Positions 8,054-15,444 of a stretch of DNA of 64,000 nucleotides are shown in pieces. A program made the position numbers and the translations under genes. Source of the DNA: Bacillus sp. AFS098217 (GTDB lineage: Bacteria > Bacillota > Bacilli > Bacillales > Bacillaceae_G). The notes beneath the pieces were generated by a model, which worked only from the letters and a program-made list of their open reading frames with translations, made no database searches and was not told where the DNA came from. Position 1 is the first letter of the stretch. Each line of letters begins with the position of its first letter. The stretch spans positions 39,561 through 103,560 of the forward strand of contig NZ_NVPR01000019.1 in assembly GCF_002551815.1 (NCBI RefSeq). Direction: 5' to 3'.

Positions 8054-8352
8054 TATGAAGTCCAGCGAAAGATTGCTAGATTTTCCGATCTATATGAAGG
8101 GATTTTTAAATATAACTAAGTTAGCGGCTATGTAGGAACTGTATTTCAAATCGGATAAAGGTTTCAAAGAATATGGAGCAAACATAGAATGTGACTTAAA
8201 TCAAGTGATTAAATAAATTCATATTATCCCAACAGTACAAAAATAGTTTGCAGAAACCGTATAATCTGAAGTTAAGAAATATGAGAAGAATAAATCTACG
8301 CCTAGTCCGCTCTTTATCAGGGAACTAGATTTATTTTTAAATTTGTATATAT
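8054..8352 (+). pseudogene. Decayed ORF between two related hairpins
   Basis: An ATG with upstream AAAGGGAATTG opens 'MKSSERLLDFPIYMKGFLNI'. The same frame then runs through several stop codons while still reading as protein-like blocks (ELYFKSDKGFKEYG, SEVKKYEKNKS, FIRELDLFLN). This looks like a gene degraded by nonsense mutations. The family is not recognised. It fills the 490-bp space between 7928 and 8421. Confidence 0.4.
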
Positions 8353-8388
8353 AATAATTGCACATAGAACATTTATTGTGCAATTATT
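8353..8388. repeat. Inverted repeat upstream of the XerS-like gene
   Basis: 12-bp perfect arms AATAATTGCACA / TGTGCAATTATT around a 12-nt spacer, ending 32 bp before the recombinase start. There is no T run, so it is less terminator-like than its relative at 7966; it may be an operator or a recombinase-binding site. Confidence 0.55.
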
Positions 8389-8420
8389 ATGTTGAATCTT
8401 TTGTTTTTAGGAGATGTATA

Positions 8421-9512
8421 ATGAAAACTATTCGTGAACAAGATAGAATTTATATGAAAAGGTTAAAAGAAATGATGCCATGGTACGTTCAAAAATATGT
8501 AAATCGTAATGAACGGACCCTCTCCCCTTCTACTCTTTTAGGTTATCTGAGAGATTATAAGATATTTTTTGAGTGGATATTGCGTGAAGGTTTTTCTAAG
8601 AGTAATAGTATAGCTGAAGTACCTCTTACGGTCTTAGATGAGCTTCGTATCGATGATATAGAAGAGAACTTTTTAAATTACTTGGCATTTGAAAATGAAA
8701 TTATCGGAAAACAGAAAAACGCAACTAATACGATTAATCACAAGATATCTTCCCTTCGCTCTCTTTTCTATTATTTGTCAAATATTGCTGAAGATGAAAA
8801 TTTCAACCCTTATCTCAGACGTAATGTCATGGCTAAAATACAAATAAGTCGAAAGAAAATAGATATTGAGACAAAGGCAGAACAAATATCAGAGAAAATA
8901 TTATTTGGAGATGAAATCGACGAATTTAGAGAGTTTATTGCAGAGAAATATGGTTTGCTTGACCATAATACCCTTGCATTAACAAGGTATAAACAAAATA
9001 AGGAAAGAGACTTAGCTATAATTAGCTTAATCTTAGCTTCAGGACTTCGAATTGGTGAAGTAGCAAATTTAAAATTAGCAGATGTTGATTTTGTAGATAA
9101 TAAGGTAAGAGTGGATAGAAAAGGAAATAAAGAAAAGTATGTCCCCTTCTCTTCTATTGCTGCTACTGATCTAAAAATGTATTTAGAAATTCGCGAAAAA
9201 CGTTATAGAGTTGAAAAAGAACAGGACACATTATTTGTTACACTACAAAGAACCCCTGTAGCTGCGCCCATGAAAAAACGATCTATGCAAACAATGATTG
9301 AAAAGTATGCAGTTGCTTTTGGTAAACCACATTTACGTGCACATATATTACGGCATACATTTGCTACTCGATTCCATGAGACGCATAAAGATTTAAATAT
9401 GACTAAAAAACAATTGGGTCATGAATCCATTCAAACAACTACTATCTATACCCATGTTCAAGATTCCCGTCTACAGGATGCTGTAGAGAAAGCAGACCGT
9501 AGAGAAGAATAA
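8421..9512 (+). CDS. Tyrosine recombinase, XerS-like
   Basis: 363 residues. The N-terminal SAM-like core-binding domain begins 'LKEMMPWYVQKYVNRNERTLS', strongly like streptococcal XerS ('LKQLMPWYVLEYY'). The catalytic domain shows the full set: R in 'SGLRIGEVANL', K in 'VDRKGNKEKYVPF', HxxR in 'AHILRHTF', H in 'LGHESIQTTTIYTH' and the nucleophile Y of that motif. It should resolve plasmid multimers or move a cassette. The ATG at 8421 with AGGAG 7 nt upstream is preferred to an upstream frame opening at 8358. XerS acts alone, without a XerC/XerD partner; whether this protein does so is inference. Confidence 0.88.
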   Translation: MKTIREQDRIYMKRLKEMMPWYVQKYVNRNERTLSPSTLLGYLRDYKIFFEWILREGFSKSNSIAEVPLTVLDELRIDDIEENFLNYLAFENEIIGKQKNATNTINHKISSLRSLFYYLSNIAEDENFNPYLRRNVMAKIQISRKKIDIETKAEQISEKILFGDEIDEFREFIAEKYGLLDHNTLALTRYKQNKERDLAIISLILASGLRIGEVANLKLADVDFVDNKVRVDRKGNKEKYVPFSSIAATDLKMYLEIREKRYRVEKEQDTLFVTLQRTPVAAPMKKRSMQTMIEKYAVAFGKPHLRAHILRHTFATRFHETHKDLNMTKKQLGHESIQTTTIYTHVQDSRLQDAVEKADRREE

Positions 9513-9608
9513 CATTTTTATATTTTTTCGAGGTGAATATTAATGGAATCTTTTTTAAAAGTAGTAGATAAATACGGTAGTTAGTACGATTAGAGAGGAA
9601 CAGATGAG

Positions 9609-9911
9609 ATGAATCAAATTTCGTTTGAAGATTTATTTGATGAAGAGAACAAGGAATCTACTGAGATACCTGCTCCTTGTTCTCCACTACAAAAAGATAT
9701 TTTAGACTTGATTAGTTCTGGGGAAATAAGTGCATTGCAGCTATGTGAAAAGTTAATACTATCAGGCAGAATACCTAATGAAAGATATACGACAAATAAA
9801 CCTAAGGCTTACGCACAAATTTGCTCAATTCTTGAGGATTTCGTTTCTCAAGGTACCCTTATTTTTATAAATGATGAAGAGAAAAAAGATAGGGTTTATA
9901 AAAAAAATTAA
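9609..9911 (+). CDS. Hypothetical protein, possible winged-helix
   Basis: 100 residues. The acidic N-terminus is followed by 'SPLQKDILDLISSGEISALQLCEKLI', which reads like the first helices of a winged helix-turn-helix, and ends in a beta-rich 'GTLIFINDEEKKDRVYKK'. It lies 97 bp behind the recombinase and 15 bp ahead of the next gene, probably one transcript. A 13-codon ORF with its own ribosome-binding site precedes it at 9543. No function assigned. Confidence 0.55.
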   Translation: MNQISFEDLFDEENKESTEIPAPCSPLQKDILDLISSGEISALQLCEKLILSGRIPNERYTTNKPKAYAQICSILEDFVSQGTLIFINDEEKKDRVYKKN

Positions 9912-9926
9912 TGGAGGATTCTAAAA

Positions 9927-10178
9927 ATGGTCTCGATCTCAGTTGATGAGTTTGCTCGTAACTACGTAAAAGCGAATAAAGGAGAAGATTTACAAGTCAT
10001 AAAGAAAAATCTCAAACAGTCTGTGAAAAACAAAAAAATTGGTGCAGTTTGTATTACATGTAATTCTACTATATGGGCAATTGGTTCTGCTGTCGTTGGT
10101 TGGAACGGCTGTTTTAGTTGTATTACAGGAGAAGCAGACAGTAGTGAGGATTATGAGATCGATACTGTGAATTATTAA
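9927..10178 (+). CDS. Hypothetical small protein with Cys-pair motifs
   Basis: 83 residues. The N-terminal half is basic and helical (VDEFARNYVKANKGEDLQ). The C-terminal half has CITCNSTIW and CFSCITGEADSSEDY, two CxxC motifs that could hold one zinc or form disulfides. A good ribosome-binding site (GGAGG) lies 8 nt upstream. It is in the same operon as the preceding gene. Not recognised. Confidence 0.55.
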   Translation: MVSISVDEFARNYVKANKGEDLQVIKKNLKQSVKNKKIGAVCITCNSTIWAIGSAVVGWNGCFSCITGEADSSEDYEIDTVNY

Positions 10179-10229
10179 ATGAAATCTAAATGTGGATTTG
10201 AAATAAAGTTCGATGATGTAGTGTAGTAC

Positions 10230-10277
10230 TTTCCAAGAGGAAAATGAAAAATTCCTCTTGGAAATAGCGCTATTTTT
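10230..10277 (+). terminator. Terminator behind the 9.6-10.2 kb operon
   Basis: Stem TTTCCAAGAGGAA / TTCCTCTTGGAAA followed by a second short hairpin AATAGCGCTATT with a T run; it also separates the convergent hfq gene. Confidence 0.7.
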
Positions 10278-10312
10278 TGTGCCCCTAGTGAGAAGTATTT
10301 ACATGATATGTA

Positions 10313-10501
10313 TTACTTTGCGATTGTAGAAATAGCTTGTTTGTAGACCAGTTGTTGCTTGCCATGAACCATCATAAGGACGGTAAATTTATCTGTCGCA
10401 AGGATCTGCCCGCGTATTGGAAACCCACTCTTTAGAAATACAGTGATTTCTCCTTTTTTCTCTTTCAATTGTTCATACATATCAAGTTGTAAAGTTTGCA
10501 T
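10313..10501 (-). CDS. hfq: Hfq-family RNA chaperone (plasmid copy)
   Basis: 62 residues, a compact Sm-fold protein. Sm1 is seen as 'GEITVFLKSGFPIRGQILATDKFTVLM' and Sm2 as 'GKQQLVYKQAIST', where the Hfq signature Y-K-H-A is Y-K-Q-A, so the conserved His is replaced by Gln. Such proteins form hexamers that bind small RNAs and A/U-rich mRNA. B. anthracis has a third Hfq encoded on pXO1; this gene looks like its counterpart. It may act on the RNAs from the leader hairpins and the type I antitoxin of this plasmid (inference). A strong AGGAGGAACC site precedes the ATG. Confidence 0.88.
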   Translation of the reverse strand: MQTLQLDMYEQLKEKKGEITVFLKSGFPIRGQILATDKFTVLMMVHGKQQLVYKQAISTIAK

Positions 10502-10929
10502 ATGGTTCCTCCTTTTTTCATTATCTTACCATATTTAAGCTGCAATACTGGTTCTTATATGTATTTTGTAACAAATGTATCCAGAATCTAAGTAATTTGC
10601 ACCTATAACCTCATTCGAATATTCATTTTATTCAATAAAAAAAGAGCACTATAAAGTACCCTTGAAATACTATGAGTATGAAATAAATAGCAATGCTTTT
10701 CCTTTTCACATGGCGCAGCTCTATCGCGGAAAACATGTCCCTCTGAAAAGGAGTTTGTGGAATAGCCCCGACTCAATATTGTATGTTTAAAAGTTCCTTG
10801 TGTGCAAATGAAAGAGAGCACTTCCCCAATAAGTGCTCTCCCGTAAAATATATGGGGTAACATGTTGGAAACCGTTCTGTACCATTATATGATTATCAAT
10901 TCCTTTTATACCTAAAACACCCTTTAAGG
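10502..10929. other. Gene-free stretch with one hairpin
   Basis: No convincing gene is seen; an 86-codon minus frame (10603-10863) has poor coding character. A hairpin GAGAGCACTT / AAGTGCTCTC at 10814-10840 is followed by a T-rich stretch on the minus strand. Confidence 0.5.
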
Positions 10930-10967
10930 GGGAACGTCAGGATTTTACGCTTTTACAACGTTAGAGG
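10930..10967 (+). repeat. Single 38-bp Tn3-family-like terminus
   Basis: Starts GGGGAACGTCAGGATTTTAC and ends ACAACGTTAGAG, exactly 38 bp. It shares 'CAGGATTTT...TTTACAACGTTA' with the right end of the miniature element at 44090-44305. No partner end is seen, so it is probably a remnant. Confidence 0.5.
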
Positions 10968-11104
10968 TAAGAAGTCTTGTATATCAATGTTTCTTATTTT
11001 GTTAACAGGATTTTTCTATGTAAATTGACCAACAAATAAAAATGTGGTATGTTTACATTGTATTAGATATATATTGAATGTCCATCTAATACATATAGTA
11101 TAGT

Positions 11105-11203
11105 TCTTAATTGAATTGCATAAACTAAAAAGACGAGATGCAGTCAACATCCCGTCTAAATAACTGCTACCGTCAAGGTGGTTGTTATTGGTAGTTATTT
11201 TTT
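11105..11203 (+). ncRNA. Candidate antisense RNA of a type I toxin-antitoxin locus
   Basis: A plus-strand RNA starting near 11105 (candidate promoter TTGAAT-16-TAGTAT, about 11074-11101) would contain the stem GACGAGATG / CATCCCGTC and end at the terminator AACTGCTACC / GGTAGTTATTTTTTT (11162-11203). It would overlap the 3' end of the minus-strand toxin mRNA, as in TxpA/RatA and BsrG/SR4. The promoter is weakly supported; the terminator is clear. Confidence 0.45.
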
Positions 11204-11350
11204 TCTAAGCCCACCCTTGTGCTTGCGACGGCTACGAAGAGTGGGTTTTTTGCTGTCTTCATTTAGAATTTGCTTTCTCAGAAGATACGCTGAAACTTCG
11301 CGTACCACTGCTTTTGCAATTTCTTTTAAAAGTTCAAACAAAAATTCCAT
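11195..11350 (-). CDS. Probable type I toxin-like small protein
   Basis: 51 residues: a hydrophobic/amphipathic helix 'MEFLFELLKEIAKAVVREVS' plus 'AYLLRKQ', then a very basic tail (RSRRKHKGGLRKK). The ATG at 11350 has a near-perfect AAAGGAGGTGATC Shine-Dalgarno; a longer frame to 11410 runs through the leader and is rejected. The Shine-Dalgarno can pair with a CCTTCTTTCC segment just upstream, and a 5' leader segment (11389-11408) is complementary to the 3' tail (11174-11191). Both are common in type I toxin mRNAs. A hairpin at about 11132-11156 ends the transcript. I recall similar small proteins on other B. cereus plasmids but no proven function. Confidence 0.55.
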   Translation of the reverse strand: MEFLFELLKEIAKAVVREVSAYLLRKQILNEDSKKPTLRSRRKHKGGLRKK

Positions 11351-11410
11351 GTTATGATCACCTCCTTTCCTTCCAGATGGAAAGAAGGGATAATAACAAC
11401 CCACCTTCAC

Positions 11411-11835
11411 AATATACAGTTATACTACTATTTTACCATATTTCTAATCACTTAAATAGCATCCCCCTCTTTTCTATGAATCTTTACAACTATTTTATTC
11501 ATAGATACACACTCTGAATAGTTTACCGTAATCATAATATGTATACTTGTATTTTAGTAGTTTCTAATCTTATTTATATAATTAGAGCTTCGTAATTTTT
11601 TATTTTAAAAGATCCGTTCCCAAAATATAATTTCCTATTTTTTACTGTAAATCGATGATTTTTCTGCTTCCTTTAAAAAACGGGTTGTCAGATTGCTTTA
11701 TATGGAGGGTTTCTTAAAATGGTAATGCAGTTTTAACTAAAAGGATTATATCCTATATATGAGGCTGAAAAACACTTTAAAAAGAAACCGACTTAGATAG
11801 CCGGTTTAATATGTGTGTTTTTTAAAATTCGTAAC
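11411..11835. other. Gene-free stretch
   Basis: AT-rich and without an ORF I can support. The promoter of the small toxin-like gene probably lies at its left edge (TTAGAA-17-TATAAC on the minus strand, about 11424-11452). Nothing else recognised. Confidence 0.35.
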
Positions 11836-12762
11836 CTAATCTTCTAAATTTTTATTTATGATCTCCTCTATTACTTTTTTGTATCCCTTATACCCTTTAT
11901 CCTTCGCGATTTGCTTTGCATTCTTAATTACTTCGGGCTTCAGGTATAAACTAACATGTTCTTTATTATTTGTGAATTGTATCAAATTATTTTTTTGTTG
12001 CAAATTACCACTCATTAAACAAGTGCTAAGAATTCTAAATATGTGTGCATCATACGGAATGTTTCCAAGCTTACATTTCATAAAGTAACCCTCGTTCTTT
12101 TCAGAAACAAGGACATTTGAAACTCCTAAATGAGATATAACATACAACATTACGTCAAATGCCGTATATAAAGGAAATAAAAAAGATGTATCCCCTGGTT
12201 TTGTAATTCTCTTCTTATGAATAGATTCATCAGTGAAATGGTTAGATGTGACTTTCTCAGGAATTATCAGCTGTTCATTGTGCGAGTTAATACCTACACG
12301 TTTGTTTACATCAATCACTCTTACTTCTTGATCATTCATCTCAGCCGTATCAAACAAAAGAAGGTTACTCGAATACAAATGCATATGGTCATACATTCTT
12401 TTGTTTACCATATCAACATTATTCAATTGTCTCTTGAATTCTTCTAAATCCTTGAGGTGATACAGTTTTTCTGTTGTTTTTCCTTTTTCAACTTCTTTAA
12501 ATGGCAGAGAACCTTGTTTTGCGATGTTATGTACATAAGTCCTGGACTTTTGTAAGTATGCAGCCGCATCTTTTAGGGATAAATAGTCTTTGTATGCTTC
12601 TATAATCCGCTGCGCTTCCTCTTCTTCAAAACGATAACCTCCATCGCTTTTCCAGGTATCTTGATTGTTCGGTTCAACCTTTTTGTGCTTAATTAGGTAC
12701 CTCAGTTGATTTTTACTTAGGCTTGCTTGCTCACATATTTCTTCAAATGTCTTATATCCCAA
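11836..12762 (-). CDS. DNA-binding protein with MerR/excisionase-type HTH and C-terminal ribbon-helix-helix
   Basis: 308 residues. The N-terminus holds two helix-turn-helix units in series: 'TFEEICEQASLSKNQLRYLIKHKKV' and 'SLKDAAAYLQKSRTYVHNIAKQGSLPFKEV', the second being the excisionase (MerR-like) form. The middle is unfamiliar. The C-terminus 'VSLYLKPEVIKNAKQIAKDKGYKGYKKVIEEII' reads as a beta strand and two helices typical of ribbon-helix-helix DNA binding. It could be a plasmid partition/replication regulator or transcription factor; direct evidence is only for DNA binding. Its start lies 26 bp after the upstream Cys-rich gene ends, so the two form an operon. Confidence 0.55.
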   Translation of the reverse strand: MGYKTFEEICEQASLSKNQLRYLIKHKKVEPNNQDTWKSDGGYRFEEEEAQRIIEAYKDYLSLKDAAAYLQKSRTYVHNIAKQGSLPFKEVEKGKTTEKLYHLKDLEEFKRQLNNVDMVNKRMYDHMHLYSSNLLLFDTAEMNDQEVRVIDVNKRVGINSHNEQLIIPEKVTSNHFTDESIHKKRITKPGDTSFLFPLYTAFDVMLYVISHLGVSNVLVSEKNEGYFMKCKLGNIPYDAHIFRILSTCLMSGNLQQKNNLIQFTNNKEHVSLYLKPEVIKNAKQIAKDKGYKGYKKVIEEIINKNLED

Positions 12763-12787
12763 TTCATCACCTCGTTTTACGAATTGA

Positions 12788-13144
12788 TCAGTTTGTTTGT
12801 TTATTCCTTCGTCGCAACTCGTATTTTGTAATATCCAGTTCCTTTATAATTAATTCTATCGGATATTCTTTATGCTGCAAATACTCATAAGGGTTATTAA
12901 GATAACGTTCTCTAACCTTTTTAAATGTATCTTTTTGAGCTACAATTTCTAACTCATTACCTCTTTCTCGAATTGCATCATATACAGTGCAACCTACACA
13001 TTGTATATTATTTCGTTGCTTTCTGCATCTCTCTTTGTTATTTTGATTGGTGGTTTTATTGAGTCGCGGACAATTCATACAATAAGTTGATTCTAGGTAG
13101 GAAATTTCATTAATAATTTTTCTTCGCTCATCACGCACAAGCAT
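12788..13144 (-). CDS. Zinc-finger-like small protein
   Basis: 118 residues. 'YLESTYCMNCPRLNK' and 'NNIQCVGCTVYDAI' give a CxxC...CxxC site with another Cys between, resembling the phage-type zinc-finger proteins of Bacillus (DUF2602-like, moderate certainty). The C-terminal half is basic and helical. It is the first gene of a two-gene minus-strand operon. A role in transcription or replication control is likely from the fold type, not shown. Confidence 0.5.
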   Translation of the reverse strand: MLVRDERRKIINEISYLESTYCMNCPRLNKTTNQNNKERCRKQRNNIQCVGCTVYDAIRERGNELEIVAQKDTFKKVRERYLNNPYEYLQHKEYPIELIIKELDITKYELRRRNKQTN

Positions 13145-13270
13145 TCCTCCTTCATTTTCAATTTAAACAGTCCGTACTAAATAAAATATTTAAGCTAACT
13201 ATATAACCCTAATATCAATTATATAAAACAGTAAACATCATGTAAAATAAATAAATTGACAATATCATTT

Positions 13271-13305
13271 TATACCACAATAAATAACGGGTTTATTGTG
13301 GTATA
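13271..13305. other. lox-like inverted repeat, candidate recombinase crossover site
   Basis: Perfect 14-bp arms TATACCACAATAAA and TTTATTGTGGTATA flank a 7-bp asymmetric spacer (TAACGGG). The arm and spacer lengths fit a tyrosine-recombinase core site (loxP has 13-8-13). It lies 63 bp before a tyrosine recombinase start. It could alternatively be an operator for that gene. Confidence 0.55.
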
Positions 13306-13367
13306 ATTAGAATCATAAAACGTAGAATAAAATAGTATGAGTTTAATATTTCATTTTAATAAAGGTT

Positions 13368-14423
13368 GTGTTTAATTTGAATATAGTAAATTACGAACAT
13401 GGAAACCAAATTGTAAAATCAAAATCTGACTTTTTTGATAGCAGTCACTTTGAAAAAATTATGGGTATGGGTATCCGAAATATTGACTACTCAAAATTAA
13501 GTGAAGAATCTTTGGTGTATTTATTTTTGCATGATGAGCCATCTTTAACTAAAAAAAGAAGTGAACGTACGAAAAAAATTTATTTACATGACCTCTCTCA
13601 TTTTCTTCGATACATAAAAGAGAAATTAGGAACGATTCATACGTTGACTCACAATGAAATGGAAATCTATTTCTATGAATTGAGTAAACAATATGCTGCT
13701 ACTACATTACGAAGAAAGAAAACAGTTGTACAGCAGTTTTTACAATATATCTATGATAATCAGGCCGTAGCAGAAGACTACAGTACACGTATTAAGAAAG
13801 TTTCTGTAAAAAAAGAAGCGTTGGTAAATCGTGACCTATTTCCTGAAGAAGTAAATCAAATCCTAGATACACTCAAAGGAACCAACTTCTTTATGTATTC
13901 GCTGTTCTTCCTCCTTACTACGACAGGACTTCGGATTGAAGAAGTAGCAAATGCAAAGTGGGCGGATCTTGTATTTCATCCTTCACTAAATGCTTACCTA
14001 CTGCGAGTAGTGGGTAAAGGAAACAAAACCAGGGAAGTTCGTATTTTTGAGGATGTTCTAGATGAGATATACCGCGTTCGTCGTTTGCGAAAACAAATAA
14101 CAGAACTGGATGTCTCAAGTACTTCTGCTTTTTTACCAAAGGCAGATGGTTCACATTATCGAGCCGACTACTTATCAAAATATGTAGCAGAAAAGATTGA
14201 GGAAACCAATTTGCCTTTTCTACGTCATCGAAAAGACCGTATTACTCCTCATACCTGCAGACACTTCTTTGCCAATTACCTCATGGGTAAAGGGGTAGAA
14301 CTAAAGAAAATACGCGATTATTTAGGTCATGAATCTATTATGACGACAGAACGCTATTTAAGAGAACGTACAAGACGTCAAAACTTGGCCACAATAGATA
14401 TAGGAAATTCATTGTTTAAGTAA
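13368..14423 (+). CDS. Tyrosine recombinase, XerC/XerD-type
   Basis: 351 residues from a GTG start; a TTG at 13377 with better spacing to AAAGG is an alternative. The N-terminal core-binding domain (about residues 45-150) is followed by a catalytic domain with R in 'TTGLRIEEVANAKW', K in 'VVGKGNKTREVRIF', HxxR in 'HTCRHFFANYL', H in 'YLGHESIMTTERYL', and that motif's Tyr as nucleophile. All key residues are present. It is distinct from the XerS-like protein at 8421. The inverted repeat just upstream (13271-13305) is a plausible target. Roles: cassette inversion, integration, or plasmid dimer resolution. Confidence 0.85.
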   Translation: MFNLNIVNYEHGNQIVKSKSDFFDSSHFEKIMGMGIRNIDYSKLSEESLVYLFLHDEPSLTKKRSERTKKIYLHDLSHFLRYIKEKLGTIHTLTHNEMEIYFYELSKQYAATTLRRKKTVVQQFLQYIYDNQAVAEDYSTRIKKVSVKKEALVNRDLFPEEVNQILDTLKGTNFFMYSLFFLLTTTGLRIEEVANAKWADLVFHPSLNAYLLRVVGKGNKTREVRIFEDVLDEIYRVRRLRKQITELDVSSTSAFLPKADGSHYRADYLSKYVAEKIEETNLPFLRHRKDRITPHTCRHFFANYLMGKGVELKKIRDYLGHESIMTTERYLRERTRRQNLATIDIGNSLFK

Positions 14424-14630
14424 ACATATATAATAGGAAGATTCTCGATTCTCATAATCAGTTTCTTTCTATTTTTTTGTATTTCCCTGCGAAAATAGCA
14501 TACTAAATTACCAATACAGACTTATTATTACAAATTAATATTTTTTTTGACTCATTATACGTCATGTTGATACAACTTATCCTTTTTGCTTTAAACTATC
14601 CCTATAAATTAAGAAGGATAAGGTGATGAT

Positions 14631-14957
14631 ATGTCTCATCTAAGCAAACGACTTGCAGAGCTGCGTAAAAAACAAGGATACACCCAATCTGATGTAGCAT
14701 ATCGCCTAAATATCGCTCGTACTACCTATTCAAATTGGGAGTACGGAAAAGCTGATCCTGATGCAGATTCCATCATGAAGCTTGCTGAAATACATAATGT
14801 CTCCATCGATGAATTATTTGGGCGAAACGCACCTCTCGAAAGTAAATTAGAATTAATTAAAGTAGCAATATCCGATCTGCCTCCACAAAAACAACAAGAA
14901 GTGTTAGAGGTTCTTATTGATTATACCTATTTCATAAAAAAGCATTTTACCAAATGA
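14631..14957 (+). CDS. XRE-family (Cro/CI) transcriptional regulator
   Basis: 108 residues. The HTH is clear: 'RLAELRKKQGYTQSDVAYRLNIARTTYSNWEYGKADPDADSIMKLAEIHNVSIDELFG' (about residues 6-63). The C-terminal 45 residues form a short helical dimerisation region. The start follows AAGGATAAGGTG. It is convergent with the AimR-AimP-like pair, separated by two terminators, and resembles repressors that control mobile elements. Target unknown. Confidence 0.85.
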   Translation: MSHLSKRLAELRKKQGYTQSDVAYRLNIARTTYSNWEYGKADPDADSIMKLAEIHNVSIDELFGRNAPLESKLELIKVAISDLPPQKQQEVLEVLIDYTYFIKKHFTK

Positions 14958-15078
14958 ATGTATAATTATTTTTTAGCAAATTTTATAGTATACGTGAGTT
15001 TGACGCACTTGTGTAGTAGTAGTCGGCAAAAGGGACTACACTTTTCAATGCCCTGCCCTCGCGGAATAATCTTTGGAA

Positions 15079-15119
15079 AATCCTGTGTTATCAGTACATT
15101 TGATAACACAGGATTTTTT
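15079..15119 (+). terminator. Terminator behind the XRE gene
   Basis: Stem AATCCTGTGTTATCA / TGATAACACAGGATT with T run. Confidence 0.85.
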
Positions 15120-15240
15120 GCAATCTTACTGACAATATAGTTTAAAATTTTGATTCAGTTTTAGCTGTTAGTTTGTGAATCGTTCACAAACTTTTCTTAT
15201 ATTCCAAATTTGATATTTAGGAAATATCCCTAAAAACAAC

Positions 15241-15274
15241 GAATGCGATTGCCTCAATAGAGGCAATCGCATTC
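15241..15274. terminator. Terminator behind aimP-like gene
   Basis: 15-bp perfect stem GAATGCGATTGCCTC / GAGGCAATCGCATTC with a 4-nt loop; it closes the minus-strand aimR-aimP unit. The space between this and the preceding terminator (15120-15240) contains no gene; aimX-like RNA was looked for and not identified. Confidence 0.8.
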
Positions 15275-15288
15275 TAATTATTTAAGGG

Positions 15289-15444
15289 TTAACCCATCCC
15301 ACCACCGGGATCTCCCGATCTAGCTAATAATTGTTCTGAATCTTTTTTAACTAAATTGTTTGGTTGCTCTTTACTACCAGCAGCAGTATAAATGATTCCT
15401 GCCGCCAAAACGATACTTGTTAATACAAATAATATTTTCTTCAT
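15289..15444 (-). CDS. aimP: AimP-like arbitrium signal peptide precursor
   Basis: 51 residues: MKK, a hydrophobic export helix (about residues 4-22), a charged middle, and the C-terminus 'ARSGDPGGGMG'. The ATG overlaps the aimR-like stop codon (ATGA). AimP precursors of phages are secreted and cut to a C-terminal hexapeptide; from memory the phi105 peptide is DPPVGM, which makes DPGGGM the likely signal here, with one residue left beyond it or trimmed. The gene is shorter than the usual ORF cut-off and easily missed. The assignment depends on the AimR-like neighbour and the tail. Confidence 0.75.
   Translation of the reverse strand: MKKILFVLTSIVLAAGIIYTAAGSKEQPNNLVKKDSEQLLARSGDPGGGMG

Noticed and set aside
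9543-9584. 13-codon ORF with its own ribosome-binding site after the XerS-like gene
   Set aside because: Too short to judge; may be a leader peptide, but no structure links it to the next gene.
10603-10863. 86-codon minus frame in the gap after hfq
   Set aside because: No ribosome-binding site, protein-like composition is poor, and it spans a terminator hairpin.
14958-15140. 60-codon plus frame directly after the XRE gene
   Set aside because: Runs through the terminator at 15079 and starts at the XRE stop without a ribosome-binding site.
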